A DNA stretch of 64,000 nt from positions 1,984,001 to 2,048,000 of the forward strand of contig NZ_CP069791.1 in NCBI RefSeq assembly GCF_016894265.1, given 5' to 3'. Position 1 is the first letter of the stretch; the number at the start of each line of letters is the position of its first letter. The stretch is from Corynebacterium tuberculostearicum. GTDB taxonomy: Bacteria; Actinomycetota; Actinomycetes; Mycobacteriales; Mycobacteriaceae. The translations under genes and the position numbers were made by a program. Positions 10,385 through 19,900 of this stretch are shown here, piece by piece. The notes beneath the pieces were generated by a model. The model made no database searches. It was not told the origin of the DNA and was given only the letters and a program-made list of their open reading frames with translations.

Positions 10385-11185
10385 ATGGCCTGCATGCGTC
10401 GGTTCATCCCCCTCCTTTCCGTGGCCCTCCTCGCCGCTTGTTCCACCCCCGCCGAGGAACCGCAGCCACTCCACTATGTGGCGCTGGGAGATTCCTATGC
10501 GGCCATGGGCTCGACCACGCTGCCGCTGGACCCTCCCAATACCTGCGTGCGCGCACAGGATTCCTACCCCGAGCTCGCGGCCAAGGAGATGGGCGCAAAG
10601 CTCACCAATGTGGCCTGCCAGGGCGCCAGTACCCTCGACGTGCTTTCCTCCGCCGGCGAGCACCCCGCCCAGGTGGACGCCCTACGCGAGGACACCGACC
10701 TGGTGAGCCTATCCATCGGCGGCAATGACGCCAGCTTCGTGCGCCTTACCCAGTGCGCCACGGACGATATCTGCCAGGCGGAATCCGGCGCGCAGATTGA
10801 CCTGGAAATCCGCGATCTGCCGCGCCGGCTCGACAAGGTCTACGAGGAGATTCACCGTCGCTCCCCTAACGCGAAAATCCTCGCTACCGGCTACCTTCCC
10901 CTCATAAAGCGCGGGGAGACCTGCCCCTACATAGAAAAAATCCCGGCCACTGACCGGGAATGGGTGGCTCGCTCCATCGAGCGCATCAACCAGGCGGTGC
11001 GCGAGGCCGCCGAGCGCAATGGGGCTACTTACGTGCTTGCCGACGCCGCCCTAGACCACACCGCCTGCTCCCCCTCGCCGTGGGTGGATTTTACGGGCAA
11101 GGAGACCGATTCCTTCCCCATGCACCCCACCCACGCGGGACAGGTGGCGATGGCCCAAGCCCTTAGCCGCGCAGCTGGCCGGTAG
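10385..11185 (+). CDS. SGNH/GDSL-family hydrolase, putative lipoprotein
   Basis: 266 residues from the ATG at 10385 (a second ATG at 10394 is possible). Residues 5-19 form a lipoprotein signal ending in LLAAC, so Cys19 is probably lipidated and the enzyme faces outward. The block I GDSY motif is at 35-38 with nucleophile Ser37. GGNDASF supplies the Asn block, and MHPTHAG the C-terminal catalytic His. Family members are esterases or lipases; the substrate is unknown. The gene lies between hutU and hutH with no metabolic link. Its 3' end overlaps that of convergent hutH by 23 bases. Confidence 0.85.
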   Translation: MACMRRFIPLLSVALLAACSTPAEEPQPLHYVALGDSYAAMGSTTLPLDPPNTCVRAQDSYPELAAKEMGAKLTNVACQGASTLDVLSSAGEHPAQVDALREDTDLVSLSIGGNDASFVRLTQCATDDICQAESGAQIDLEIRDLPRRLDKVYEEIHRRSPNAKILATGYLPLIKRGETCPYIEKIPATDREWVARSIERINQAVREAAERNGATYVLADAALDHTACSPSPWVDFTGKETDSFPMHPTHAGQVAMAQALSRAAGR

Positions 11186-12716
11186 CGTCCTCGACGGCGT
11201 CGATAAGAGCGCCTTCTTTAACTAGGCGTACAATTTCCTCGATTTCCGGGGACAGGTATCGGTCCACGCCGGGGCCCTCGACAGTCTCGCGCAGCTTCTC
11301 AATCACCGCGCCGGTTCCCTTGGCCGGGGTACCCTCGCGCATGTCGATGGCGCGGGCGGCGGTGAGGATCTCTACGGCGAGCACCCGCTGCAGGCCATCG
11401 ACAGCCTTGCGCAGCTTGCGGGCGGCGGACCACCCCATGGAGACATGGTCTTCCTGCATGGCCGAAGACGGAATGGAATCGGCCGAGGATGGGTTAGCCA
11501 GGCGCTTCATCTCACTGACGATGCCAGCCTGGGCGTACTGCGCGATCATGTGGCCGGAGTCGACACCGGGGTCATCAGCAAGGAAAGCATTCAACCCGCG
11601 GTTGCGCGCCGGGTCCAGGAAGCGGTCGGTGCGGCGCTCGGAAATGGACGCCAAGTCCGCAGTGACAATAGCCAGGAAGTCGAGCGCATAGGCTACCGGC
11701 GCGCCGTGGAAATTGCCATTGGAGACCACGCGGCCATCCTTGGTTACCACCGGGTTATCCACCGCGGCTGCGAGCTCGCGCTCGGCCACCTGGGCGGTGT
11801 GGGCCAGGGTATCGCGGAACCCGCCCGCTACCTGCGGGGCGCAGCGCACGGAGTACGCATCCTGCACCTGGTTCTTCTTGAACTCCTCGAGCGCGGCCTC
11901 CAGAATCTCAGAGCCTTCGGCCACCTGGAGGATATTGGCCGCGGCATCGGCCTGGCCTGGGTGCGGGCGCAGCTGCTGCAGGTCATCGGCAAAGACCACA
12001 AGGGTGCCGAGCAGTCCTTCCACAGTCATGGCGGTGGCAATATCGGCGGTCTTTGCGGCCGCGCGCAGGTCAGTAATGGCCAGGCAGAGCTGGCCGAGCA
12101 TGCCATCGGTGCCGTTAATAAGCGCGAGCCCTTCCTTCTCGCGCAGCTGCAGCGGCTCGATGCCGGCCGCGGCCAGGGCGTCGCCTGCGTCCTTAAGCTC
12201 GCCGTTGACACGCACCTCACCCTCACCCAGCAGGGCCAGCGCACAGTGGGCCAGCGGCGCCAAGTCGCCAGAGCAGCCCAGCGATCCGTACTCGCGCACC
12301 ACCGGCACGATGCCAGCGTTCAGTGCCTTGGCATAGGTTTCTACGACCACTGGGCGCACACCAGTGCGGCCGGTGCACAGGGTGGACAGGCGCAGCAGCA
12401 TAAGTGCGCGAATGACTTCTTCTTCTACCTCTGGGCCGGTGCCTGCGGCATGCGAGCGCACCAGGGAAAGCTGCAACTGGGCGCGCATCTCCTCCGGAAT
12501 GTGGCGGCGGGCAAGTGCACCAAAGCCGGTGGAAATGCCATAGACCGGGGTGGGATCCTGTGCCAGTTCTTCCACGCGCTCGCGGGTCGCGGCTACCTCT
12601 TCGAGAGCCTCGGGCGCAATCTCCACCTTCGCCCCATAGCGGGCAACGGCAACGACGTCCTCGATGCTCAGCGCACCGACGTTGACGGTCACGGTGGATG
12701 GGTAGGCGTTAGGCAT
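11163..12716 (-). CDS. hutH: Histidine ammonia-lyase
   Basis: 517 residues, first enzyme of histidine degradation (histidine to urocanate plus ammonia), a cytosolic tetramer in known homologues. The catalytic Tyr59 is in YGISTGFG. The MIO cofactor triad is C148-S149-G150 (GSLGCSGDLAPLAH). Most HALs use Ala-Ser-Gly; a Cys in first position is also known in actinobacterial homologues. Length is normal. It lies downstream of the IclR-type regulator on the same strand (77-base gap). The gap contains the perfect palindrome TGTCGCGCGACA (12756-12767). The stop region overlaps the convergent SGNH gene. Confidence 0.95.
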   Translation of the reverse strand: MPNAYPSTVTVNVGALSIEDVVAVARYGAKVEIAPEALEEVAATRERVEELAQDPTPVYGISTGFGALARRHIPEEMRAQLQLSLVRSHAAGTGPEVEEEVIRALMLLRLSTLCTGRTGVRPVVVETYAKALNAGIVPVVREYGSLGCSGDLAPLAHCALALLGEGEVRVNGELKDAGDALAAAGIEPLQLREKEGLALINGTDGMLGQLCLAITDLRAAAKTADIATAMTVEGLLGTLVVFADDLQQLRPHPGQADAAANILQVAEGSEILEAALEEFKKNQVQDAYSVRCAPQVAGGFRDTLAHTAQVAERELAAAVDNPVVTKDGRVVSNGNFHGAPVAYALDFLAIVTADLASISERRTDRFLDPARNRGLNAFLADDPGVDSGHMIAQYAQAGIVSEMKRLANPSSADSIPSSAMQEDHVSMGWSAARKLRKAVDGLQRVLAVEILTAARAIDMREGTPAKGTGAVIEKLRETVEGPGVDRYLSPEIEEIVRLVKEGALIDAVEDATGQLRG

Positions 12717-12755
12717 GGCAAAACTCCTTGGAGTAGGGATCGATAATCAAAAATG

Positions 12756-12767
12756 TGTCGCGCGACA
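12756..12767. promoter_or_regulatory. Perfect palindrome upstream of hutH
   Basis: TGTCGCGCGACA is fully self-complementary and lies 40 bases before the hutH start. It is a candidate operator; it shares only the TGTC..GACA ends with the element upstream of hutU. Confidence 0.35.
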
Positions 12768-12793
12768 GCCCAACGCGATATATGTATGCTACC

Positions 12794-13537
12794 TCACTTT
12801 TTTCGATTGCGGTACATTTTCCCTGCGACCTTGTCTGACACCTGCTGCAATGTCCGAATGGCGCCATCCACCTTTGTATCTGGCGTCCCTACCGGATACG
12901 TCACCGCCACCGCCGCCGCTGGACGGTCCAGATGGTCCAGAATAGGGACCGCTACAGAAGCCTGGCCGCGAGTAATTTCCTCCACCTCTTGGTCCCAACC
13001 CCGCGCGGCCACCAACCGCAAGCGCTCCTTCAATGCAGAAAAGCCACTGCCACCCGCGGTATCAAAAGCGGCTCGCACCTCTGCGTCAGGAAGATGCGCC
13101 AGCATTACGCGCCCCGACGCCGTCTTATGCGCTTGCAATCGCACTCCAACCTCGGTCACCAAAGAGATTGCCCCTGCGGCACGGACCTCCTGCAAGTACA
13201 AGATTTCCGATCCAGCCATACGAGACAAGTGCCCCGATCCACCCACCAGATCCGCACACCTTTCCAAGTCCCGAGTAGCCATTCGCACCAAAGGCTGTTG
13301 AGTTACATAGGCCGAAGCCATGGAATAGGCCGCAAGGCCCAGGCCATATGTCTTATGTTCCGGCAAGTGCGCCACAAAGCCGGCATCCACCATCTCCGCT
13401 AGCAAGTGATAGGTAGATGACCGTGGCAGTCCCAGTTCACCTTGTATCCTGGCAGCAGAAATTGGTACGTCAATCGTCGATAACAACTTAAGAATCTCTA
13501 ACGCGTGACGGGCCGCTGGAACTCGATTTGTACTCAC
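12794..13537 (-). CDS. hutR: IclR-family transcriptional regulator, probable hut regulator
   Basis: 247 residues from the GTG at 13537 (VSTNRVPAARHALEIL); the frame is open up to 13570. The N-terminal winged helix contains ISAARIQGELGLPRSSTYHLLAEMVDAGF, typical of IclR. The C-terminal effector domain follows, with SLVTEVGVRLQAHKTASGRVMLAHL. It sits between hutH and divergent hutG, so control of hut genes is likely. I recall an IclR-type HutR controlling hut genes in C. resistens. Effector (urocanate or histidine) is not visible. Start choice is uncertain; the GTG leaves 63 bases for divergent promoters. Confidence 0.82.
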   Translation of the reverse strand: MSTNRVPAARHALEILKLLSTIDVPISAARIQGELGLPRSSTYHLLAEMVDAGFVAHLPEHKTYGLGLAAYSMASAYVTQQPLVRMATRDLERCADLVGGSGHLSRMAGSEILYLQEVRAAGAISLVTEVGVRLQAHKTASGRVMLAHLPDAEVRAAFDTAGGSGFSALKERLRLVAARGWDQEVEEITRGQASVAVPILDHLDRPAAAVAVTYPVGTPDTKVDGAIRTLQQVSDKVAGKMYRNRKK

Positions 13538-13600
13538 ACTTAGTGATTGTAGGCAGAATTTTCCTGCCATATCCCGCGTTCTTGCCTACCCTCGGTAACC

Positions 13601-14533
13601 ATGAACACCGAAAAAGCTGAACTTTTCACCCCCGCCCCCGAATGGTCCGGCCGCTCCGATGGCCCTGGCCCAGAGCACGCCCGCTGGCATAGCGTTATCA
13701 ATCAGTCCACCGACTCCCCCGCCCCGGTAACCCTGGTGGGCTTTGCCTCCGATGAGGGCGTGCTGCGCAATGGCGGCCGCCAGGGTGCAGCCGCAGGCCC
13801 GGCCGCGCTGCGTTCCGCGCTGGGTTCCTTGGCGGTGCACCATGCGCATGCGCTTGCCGACGCCGGCACAATCACCACCCAAGCCGACGACCTCGACGGC
13901 GCCCACGATGCGCTCTCCGATAAAGTGCAGGAGCTCGTCGAAGCCGGCACCCTCCCCATCATTCTGGGCGGTGGTCACGAGACTGCCTTCGGCTCGCACC
14001 GCGGCCTCTACCGCGCGGTAGGCGCCACCAAGATCATTAATCTGGACGCCCACTTCGATCTGCGCCGCGCCGATCAAGCCACCTCCGGCACCCCGTTCAA
14101 GCAGATTTCGGAGCTCACCGATAACTTCGACTACACCGTGCTGGGTATCTCCCGCCCCAATAACACCGCGGTGCTTTTCGACGAGGCCGAGTCCCTCGGC
14201 GTGGCCATCACCCTGGACGAAGAGCTGGTCAACCTCTCCCCGGCCGAGTGCGGCGAGCTCGCTGCCCGCGCCACGGAGGGCAAGGACAAGGTCCACCTAT
14301 CCATCGACCTCGACGTCCTGCCAGCCTCCACCGCGCCAGGCGTATCCGCACCGGCATCGCTAGGCGTCAGCTACGAGCGCATCCGCGCCATGGCCGTAGC
14401 TATTGCGCAAACGGGCAAGCTGGCCCTGGTGGACGTCGTCGAGCTCAACCCCACCTTTGACATAGATAACCGCACCGCCAAGGCAGCGGCGCGGCTTATC
14501 GATGACATCGTCACGGCCCACCTAGGGGCCTAG
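13601..14533 (+). CDS. hutG: Formimidoylglutamase
   Basis: 310 residues of the arginase/ureohydrolase superfamily. It hydrolyses N-formimino-glutamate to glutamate plus formamide. The binuclear Mn2+ site is recognisable: His126 in GGGHETAF, D149-A-H151-F-D153, and the SIDLDVLPAS block near residue 235. Substrate assignment rests on location in the hut cluster. The family as such also includes agmatinase and arginase. It is divergent from hutR, with a very short spacer, so its promoter overlaps the hutR 5' region. This pathway version yields formamide and needs no deiminase. Confidence 0.93.
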   Translation: MNTEKAELFTPAPEWSGRSDGPGPEHARWHSVINQSTDSPAPVTLVGFASDEGVLRNGGRQGAAAGPAALRSALGSLAVHHAHALADAGTITTQADDLDGAHDALSDKVQELVEAGTLPIILGGGHETAFGSHRGLYRAVGATKIINLDAHFDLRRADQATSGTPFKQISELTDNFDYTVLGISRPNNTAVLFDEAESLGVAITLDEELVNLSPAECGELAARATEGKDKVHLSIDLDVLPASTAPGVSAPASLGVSYERIRAMAVAIAQTGKLALVDVVELNPTFDIDNRTAKAAARLIDDIVTAHLGA

Positions 14534-14541
14534 CTCCTACC

Positions 14542-15888
14542 TCAAAACAGCAGGTGGGCAATCGGCGTGGCGATGAGGATGGTCAGCGCCACGCGCTCAA
14601 ACCAGATGATGACCAGGTGGGTGAGCTTCACCGGAATCTTGGTAGCCAAGATGCACGGCACCAGCGCGGAGAAGAAGATGATGGCGGAGACTGCCACCAC
14701 GCCGATGACGAACTTGAGCACCATGCTGTCGCTGCCTGCCACTGCGGTGGCGGGCAGGAACATCTCCGCGATACCCATGGCCGCGCCCTTGCCGGCCTGG
14801 ACCGGTTCCGGCAGCTGCACTACCCACGCGAACGGATAAAACAGGTAGCCAATCCACTCGAAGATGGACGTAAAGCGCGCGAGCAGTAGGCCAATAAGGC
14901 CCACCGACATGATGGAAGGCACGATGGCCGCCGCCATGCGCACACCATCGCGCAGGTTCTCCCAGATGGACTCCCACAAGGATGGCGCGCGCTCTAGTGC
15001 CAGCATCGCTTCGCGCCACGCGTTCTTGATGCGCGAGCCTTCCACCGGCTTTTCCGGGTCTGGGTGTGCTTCGGCAAAGTATTCGTCCGGAATGGTGCGC
15101 AGCGGCGGAATGCGCACGGTAATGGCCGTCACCACAAAGGTCACGATGAGCGTGACAATAAAGTAGGTGCCCCAGATTTTCATCAGGTCCAGCTGCTTGG
15201 CCACAATGACCATGAAGGCCGCAGAGACCGTCGAAAAGCCGGTGGCGATAATGGCCGCCTCGCGCCCGGTATAGCCGCCCTTTTGGTAGACGCGGTCCGT
15301 CACCAAAATGCCCAGCGAGTACGAGCCCACGAACGAGGCCACCGCGTCAATGGCGGAGCGCCCCGGCGTCCTCCACAGCGGCCGCATGATGGGCTGCATG
15401 AGCACACCAACAAATTCCAGCAGGCCAAAGCCAATGAGAAACGCCAGGAACGCACCACCGATAGGCACGATGAGGCCTACCGGAATCGCGATGGAGTTCC
15501 ACAGGAACGGCACTAGGTCTTCATCGCCCAGCACCCACGGCAGCGCATCGATGACCATGAGGAAGGAGACCACCGCGCCCACAATGTTGAGCACCGCAAA
15601 GACCGCCTGCAGCGCGCTTTCCTTAAACGCCCCGGTGGTAAAGCTGCGCACCGTGCCATAGACGGCAAGGGCAAAGATAATCCACGGCACCAGCGCCGGA
15701 ATCCCTTCGCGCACCATGGTGACCATGTGGTCCAAAGGAATGGAGCGCTTATCCTGGTACGTCACCGGCAGGAAGAATACGAACGCGCCAATGGCGCTAT
15801 ATAAAAAGAGTTTCCACCGTCCCCCAGGCTGCGGGATCTCCCCGTCATGGCTCTGGTGAGAGGTATAGACAGATTCGGTAGAAGTCAC
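14542..15888 (-). CDS. YjiH-family membrane protein with nucleoside-recognition (Gate) domains
   Basis: 448 residues from a GTG at 15888, with around ten hydrophobic helices and two Gate-type regions (near EFVGVLMQPIMRPLWRTPGR and GKGAAMGIAEMFLPATAVAGSDSM). This resembles YjiH, an inner-membrane protein of unassigned substrate. The N-terminal ~25 residues are hydrophilic. It ends 8 bases from hutG, convergent. No classical histidine permease is present in the hut cluster, so this protein is a candidate for histidine or urocanate uptake. That role is inference. Confidence 0.8.
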   Translation of the reverse strand: MTSTESVYTSHQSHDGEIPQPGGRWKLFLYSAIGAFVFFLPVTYQDKRSIPLDHMVTMVREGIPALVPWIIFALAVYGTVRSFTTGAFKESALQAVFAVLNIVGAVVSFLMVIDALPWVLGDEDLVPFLWNSIAIPVGLIVPIGGAFLAFLIGFGLLEFVGVLMQPIMRPLWRTPGRSAIDAVASFVGSYSLGILVTDRVYQKGGYTGREAAIIATGFSTVSAAFMVIVAKQLDLMKIWGTYFIVTLIVTFVVTAITVRIPPLRTIPDEYFAEAHPDPEKPVEGSRIKNAWREAMLALERAPSLWESIWENLRDGVRMAAAIVPSIMSVGLIGLLLARFTSIFEWIGYLFYPFAWVVQLPEPVQAGKGAAMGIAEMFLPATAVAGSDSMVLKFVIGVVAVSAIIFFSALVPCILATKIPVKLTHLVIIWFERVALTILIATPIAHLLF

Positions 15889-16021
15889 AGTAAAACCGTC
15901 CCCTCAAGCTTGCATACAAAAATCAAGCCCGCGTGACAGCCTTACGCGAACATTGGGGATATGTTATCTAAGTAACAGTTCACTGTCTAGATGTTTCCGA
16001 GATCCAAGGCACAATGGAGTC

Positions 16022-16417
16022 ATGTCTAACCCCATTCGCGTCGTTGGCGCCGTCTTCCACGACGGCGAGCGGTTCCTCGCCTGCCGCAAGAAACCAGGCA
16101 AGCCACTGGAAGGCCACTGGGAATTTCCGGGTGGAAAGATCGAGCCTGGTGAAACCCCTGAGCAAGCCCTAGCTCGTGAAATTCGCGAGGAGCTTAACCT
16201 CATCGCCGAGGTCGGCCAGAAAGTGACGACAACAACCTACGAGTACGATTTTGCGACGATTGAGCTAACCACTTTCTACTGCACGCTTGTCGACGGCGAC
16301 CTACGCCTGACCGATCACGACGATACAAAATGGGTTACCTCCACAGAGGCCGCGCACCTGACGTGGGCTCCCGCAGATATCCCGGCAGTAGAAGCTATTG
16401 CTTCTAGTCACAGCTAA
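16022..16417 (+). CDS. NUDIX hydrolase, MutT-like
   Basis: 131 residues from the ATG at 16022. The NUDIX box is complete at residues 38-60 (G-x5-E-x7-REIREEL). MutT-type enzymes hydrolyse nucleoside triphosphates, classically oxidised dGTP, to the monophosphate. The size fits a single-domain pyrophosphohydrolase. Its 3' end overlaps the convergent small gene by 14 bases, and the big PLD/helicase gene follows 560 bases later. Whether this is a housekeeping sanitiser or part of the adjacent putative defence locus cannot be settled from sequence. Confidence 0.88.
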   Translation: MSNPIRVVGAVFHDGERFLACRKKPGKPLEGHWEFPGGKIEPGETPEQALAREIREELNLIAEVGQKVTTTTYEYDFATIELTTFYCTLVDGDLRLTDHDDTKWVTSTEAAHLTWAPADIPAVEAIASSHS

Positions 16418-16787
16418 GAAAAGAAAGATTCTTCCTTTCGTATTTTCCTTCTGCCAGCATGCGGCGGATATCCTCCGCCAAACGCACTACCAATTGCGGA
16501 TCGGATTCCGCCAACGCTGCGATTTCCTGCGTTGCCTTGCCTCCGTTTGTCGTTTGTCCTTGATAGGAGGGGCGCGCCGAGTAGAGATCAAAGTATTTCC
16601 GGCTCACGCCATTGACATTCCTAAATTTAGGACCTGGCTGGAATTCATCTCCATACATGACTCCCCTGGCCAGAAGGTTGGAAACCCGAGATATTTCCTC
16701 CTTAGGTCCTGTAGCTGGCCATCCTAAACGGATTCCAATTTCGGCGACCAAAAGAATCTCATCTCGTAGCCATTTTGGACTTCTCAA
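16404..16787 (-). CDS. Lone N-terminal-type domain of an HNH restriction endonuclease family
   Basis: 127 residues. It begins with WLRDEILLVAEIGIRLGW, and has a middle block FRNVNGVSRKYFDLY and then DPQLVVRLAEDIRR. This pattern (aromatic-rich N-terminus, fRN.nGV block) is what I recall from the DNA-reading part of HNH endonucleases that normally continue with a C-terminal HNH domain. No HNH residues are present here and the gene stops at 16404 overlapping the NUDIX gene. It may be a truncated remnant or a stand-alone specificity protein. Function is unproven. Confidence 0.55.
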   Translation of the reverse strand: MRSPKWLRDEILLVAEIGIRLGWPATGPKEEISRVSNLLARGVMYGDEFQPGPKFRNVNGVSRKYFDLYSARPSYQGQTTNGGKATQEIAALAESDPQLVVRLAEDIRRMLAEGKYERKNLSFLSCD

Positions 16788-16973
16788 TCCAGTCTCCAGT
16801 CAACAGGGATAAAAATTTAGACTGCTGGGATTGCACTTCTTAATCGAGTTCAAAGTCTCTGGGGAATGCGAATAATGAAGATCACTGAAGGGCAACACCG
16901 TCTGGAGAAAATTTACTTCGCCAATCCTTGAATCAGCCAATTTGCATACCGAAGCCTTTAGAATTTGGTCATT

Positions 16974-19900
16974 ATGAGTACCAACCCTGACTCTTCCCTA
17001 CCTTTCGGCGTTTACGAGACCCCTATTACGGCCCGAATTCGTGAACGAATGAACGAAACGCTAAGCCAACATCCTGCTGCAGGATTCGGTATTGGAAGAA
17101 GCTCCGATGAAGAGGCTCATGGCCGCTATACCTCGGCGGTTTCACAACATATTGGTTCACTCCTAGAGCGACGGCTATACGGTTTGAAGTCACCCGAAGA
17201 CCGGGTTGCCCTAATCAATAACATCGCGCTTCTACTGGGCGAAGATGAGGAAATTGATTCCGAAGAACTCCTCTACGCCGTATACAACTCCGGATTGGCG
17301 GACCCTCCCTTACTTCCGGATGTTTCACTCACCAAGAGTGCACTATTCACTAACACCCAAGGAGAATCTAGTTTAACCAGCGAAATCGAGAGAGAAATCA
17401 AAACTGCTGATTCGGTTGATCTGCTCTGTGCGTTCATCAAGAACTCCGGCATCAGCGTTCTTGATAGACAACTCGAGTACCTTCGCGATAACGAGATCCC
17501 TTTCCGGCTACTCACTTCTACCTACTGCGGTGCGTCCGACGCAGCTGCGCTCGAGCGATTGGTTGAAAAGTATCAGGCCGAAGTAAAGATTTGCTATGAG
17601 CACAAATCCACTCGCCTTCATGCCAAAGCTTGGCTATTCCGCCGAAAGTCCGGATTCGATACTGCCTTTATCGGCAGTTCCAACCTTTCCCGATCTGCTC
17701 TCGTCGATGGTTGGGAGTGGAATGTCCGCGGGTCCAATACCGCGACTCCTGAAGTAATCGATAAGTTCATCAAGACTTTCGATAGCTACTGGCACGACAG
17801 TCATTTCAAGACCTTCGACCCAAATCGCGACATGGAGAGACTCGAGCGGTCTCTTCGCGTTGCCAAGGGTGGCGAAAACTCCGGAGCACTTCGCCAACTG
17901 GAGTTATCTGGCCTTGAGGTAACTCCTTACCCCTACCAAGAAGAAATGCTCGAAGCGCTACGCTCAGAGCGTGAGGTAAAAGATCGGCATAGGAACCTCC
18001 TGGTTGCTGCTACAGGAACAGGAAAGACAGTAGTTGCCGCATTGGACTACCGGAACCTATGCGAACAATGGAAGCGACGCCCTCGGCTGCTTTTCGTTGC
18101 ACACCGGAAAGAAATTCTTCAACAAGCCCGCCGGACATTCCAGGAAGTGCTTAAAGACGCGGACTTTGGCGAGCTGCTAGTCGACGGCGCTCAGCCTCGC
18201 CGCTGGGACTATGTGTTCGCCAGCGTGCAATCTCTCAGCGCTTCCCGTTTACAAAACCTAAATAGCAAGCATTTTGATGCCGTAGTAATCGACGAGTTTC
18301 ATCACGCACAAGCCCCCACTTATAAAGCACTTTTGGACCACCTCCAGCCACAAGAGCTCCTGGGTTTAACGGCAACACCAGAACGTGGTGATGGCGAAAA
18401 CGTCCAGAAATACTTTGACTATCGCGTAGCACATGAACTGCGTTTGTGGGATGCCTTGCGTCTACAGCTCTTAGTCCCTATGCATTACTACGGGATTGCC
18501 GATGGAACGGACCTTTCCTCATTGACTTGGAGCCGAGGAAAAAAGGACTACAACACCGAAGAGCTCTCCGAGTTCTACATCAAAGCGGGAGAAAAGCGCA
18601 CCCGCTTCATTGTTAACGAGCTAAACCGACGCATCTTCGATCTCTCAGAGATGAAAGCTATCGGCTTTTGCGTCACGATTGCCCACGCAGAATATATGGC
18701 GCGGCAATTCCAGCAATTTGGAATCCCAGCGCGAGCTGTCACAAGCGATCTCACCGCCACCGAGCGTGCTCAGGCCATCAAAGATCTGGAGACTGGCGAC
18801 GTCAAAGTCCTGTTCTCTGTAGATATATTTAATGAGGGCGTTGATATTCCTTCTGTTAACACCCTTCTTTTGCTCCGCCCGACACAAAGCCCTGTGGTCT
18901 TTCTACAACAACTGGGTCGTGGTCTTCGTCTATCTCCAGGCAAGGACTCCTGCGTCATTCTCGATTTCATTGGACAGCAGCACGTCGATTTTGATTTTGA
19001 GCGAAAATTCCATGCCTTAACCCGGAAGCGGGGCAAGCGCTTAGCTGAAGAAATTGAGCAGGGCTTCCCCACCACCCCACCGGGTTCGCATATCCAGTTC
19101 GACCAATCGACGACCGAGCAGGTTCTCCGAAACGTCAAGAAGGTCTCACGGAATTCCTTACGCAAAGTGCGTGCATTGCTCTCTGAAATTCGAACCACGA
19201 ATCTCAAAGAGTTCCTTGAGGATTCGAACCTGCAATTAGAGGATATCTACCGTCCATCCAAATATTCATGGACCCGGCTACTTCGAGAAGAAGGGCTACT
19301 ACAGCAAAACACGGATGAGACCGAATCGTTTTTACTTAACCGAATTCGGGTCTTCCTTCACGTCAACGATCCACACCGAATCGATGCCTATCTGCGTATC
19401 CTTTCCTCCTCAAATCTTCGCTACTCCGACATGGGGCCATCCGACCAGGCCTTCACCCGAATGCTCGTACTCGGATTCTGGGCGAACTCAAATTCTCCGC
19501 ACCCTGGTTCCTATGACGCCGCCCTGACGACTTTGCGCCAGCATCCACAAGTTGCTTGGGAGTTGGAGCAGGTTATGCAACTGAGCAGTGACTCCTCGCG
19601 CATCGTTCCACAGCATAGCGATAGTTCAGTTTTGGAAACGCATGCGGATTACTCGTTGGCCGAGCTTATTGGTGCTTTAGAGTCAGGAAGCCTTCAGCAG
19701 CTTGTAAACCTGCCACGCGAAGGAGTGAAGTACTTTCCCGATATCAACACAGATCTCTTCTTGGTGACATTTCAAAAAGACGACCAGGTTAGTGCTTCGA
19801 CAAATTACCGCGACTACCCAATTTCACCCGACCTTTTGCACTGGGAATCTCAATCAACAACAACTTTGAAATCGAAGGCGGCTAGGCGATACATCGGCCA

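Noticed and set aside
10207..15960. Published-type HutR motif TCTG..AT.CCAGA (from memory, C. resistens)
   Set aside because: Not found in the hut intergenic regions when read on both strands; other palindromes are listed instead.
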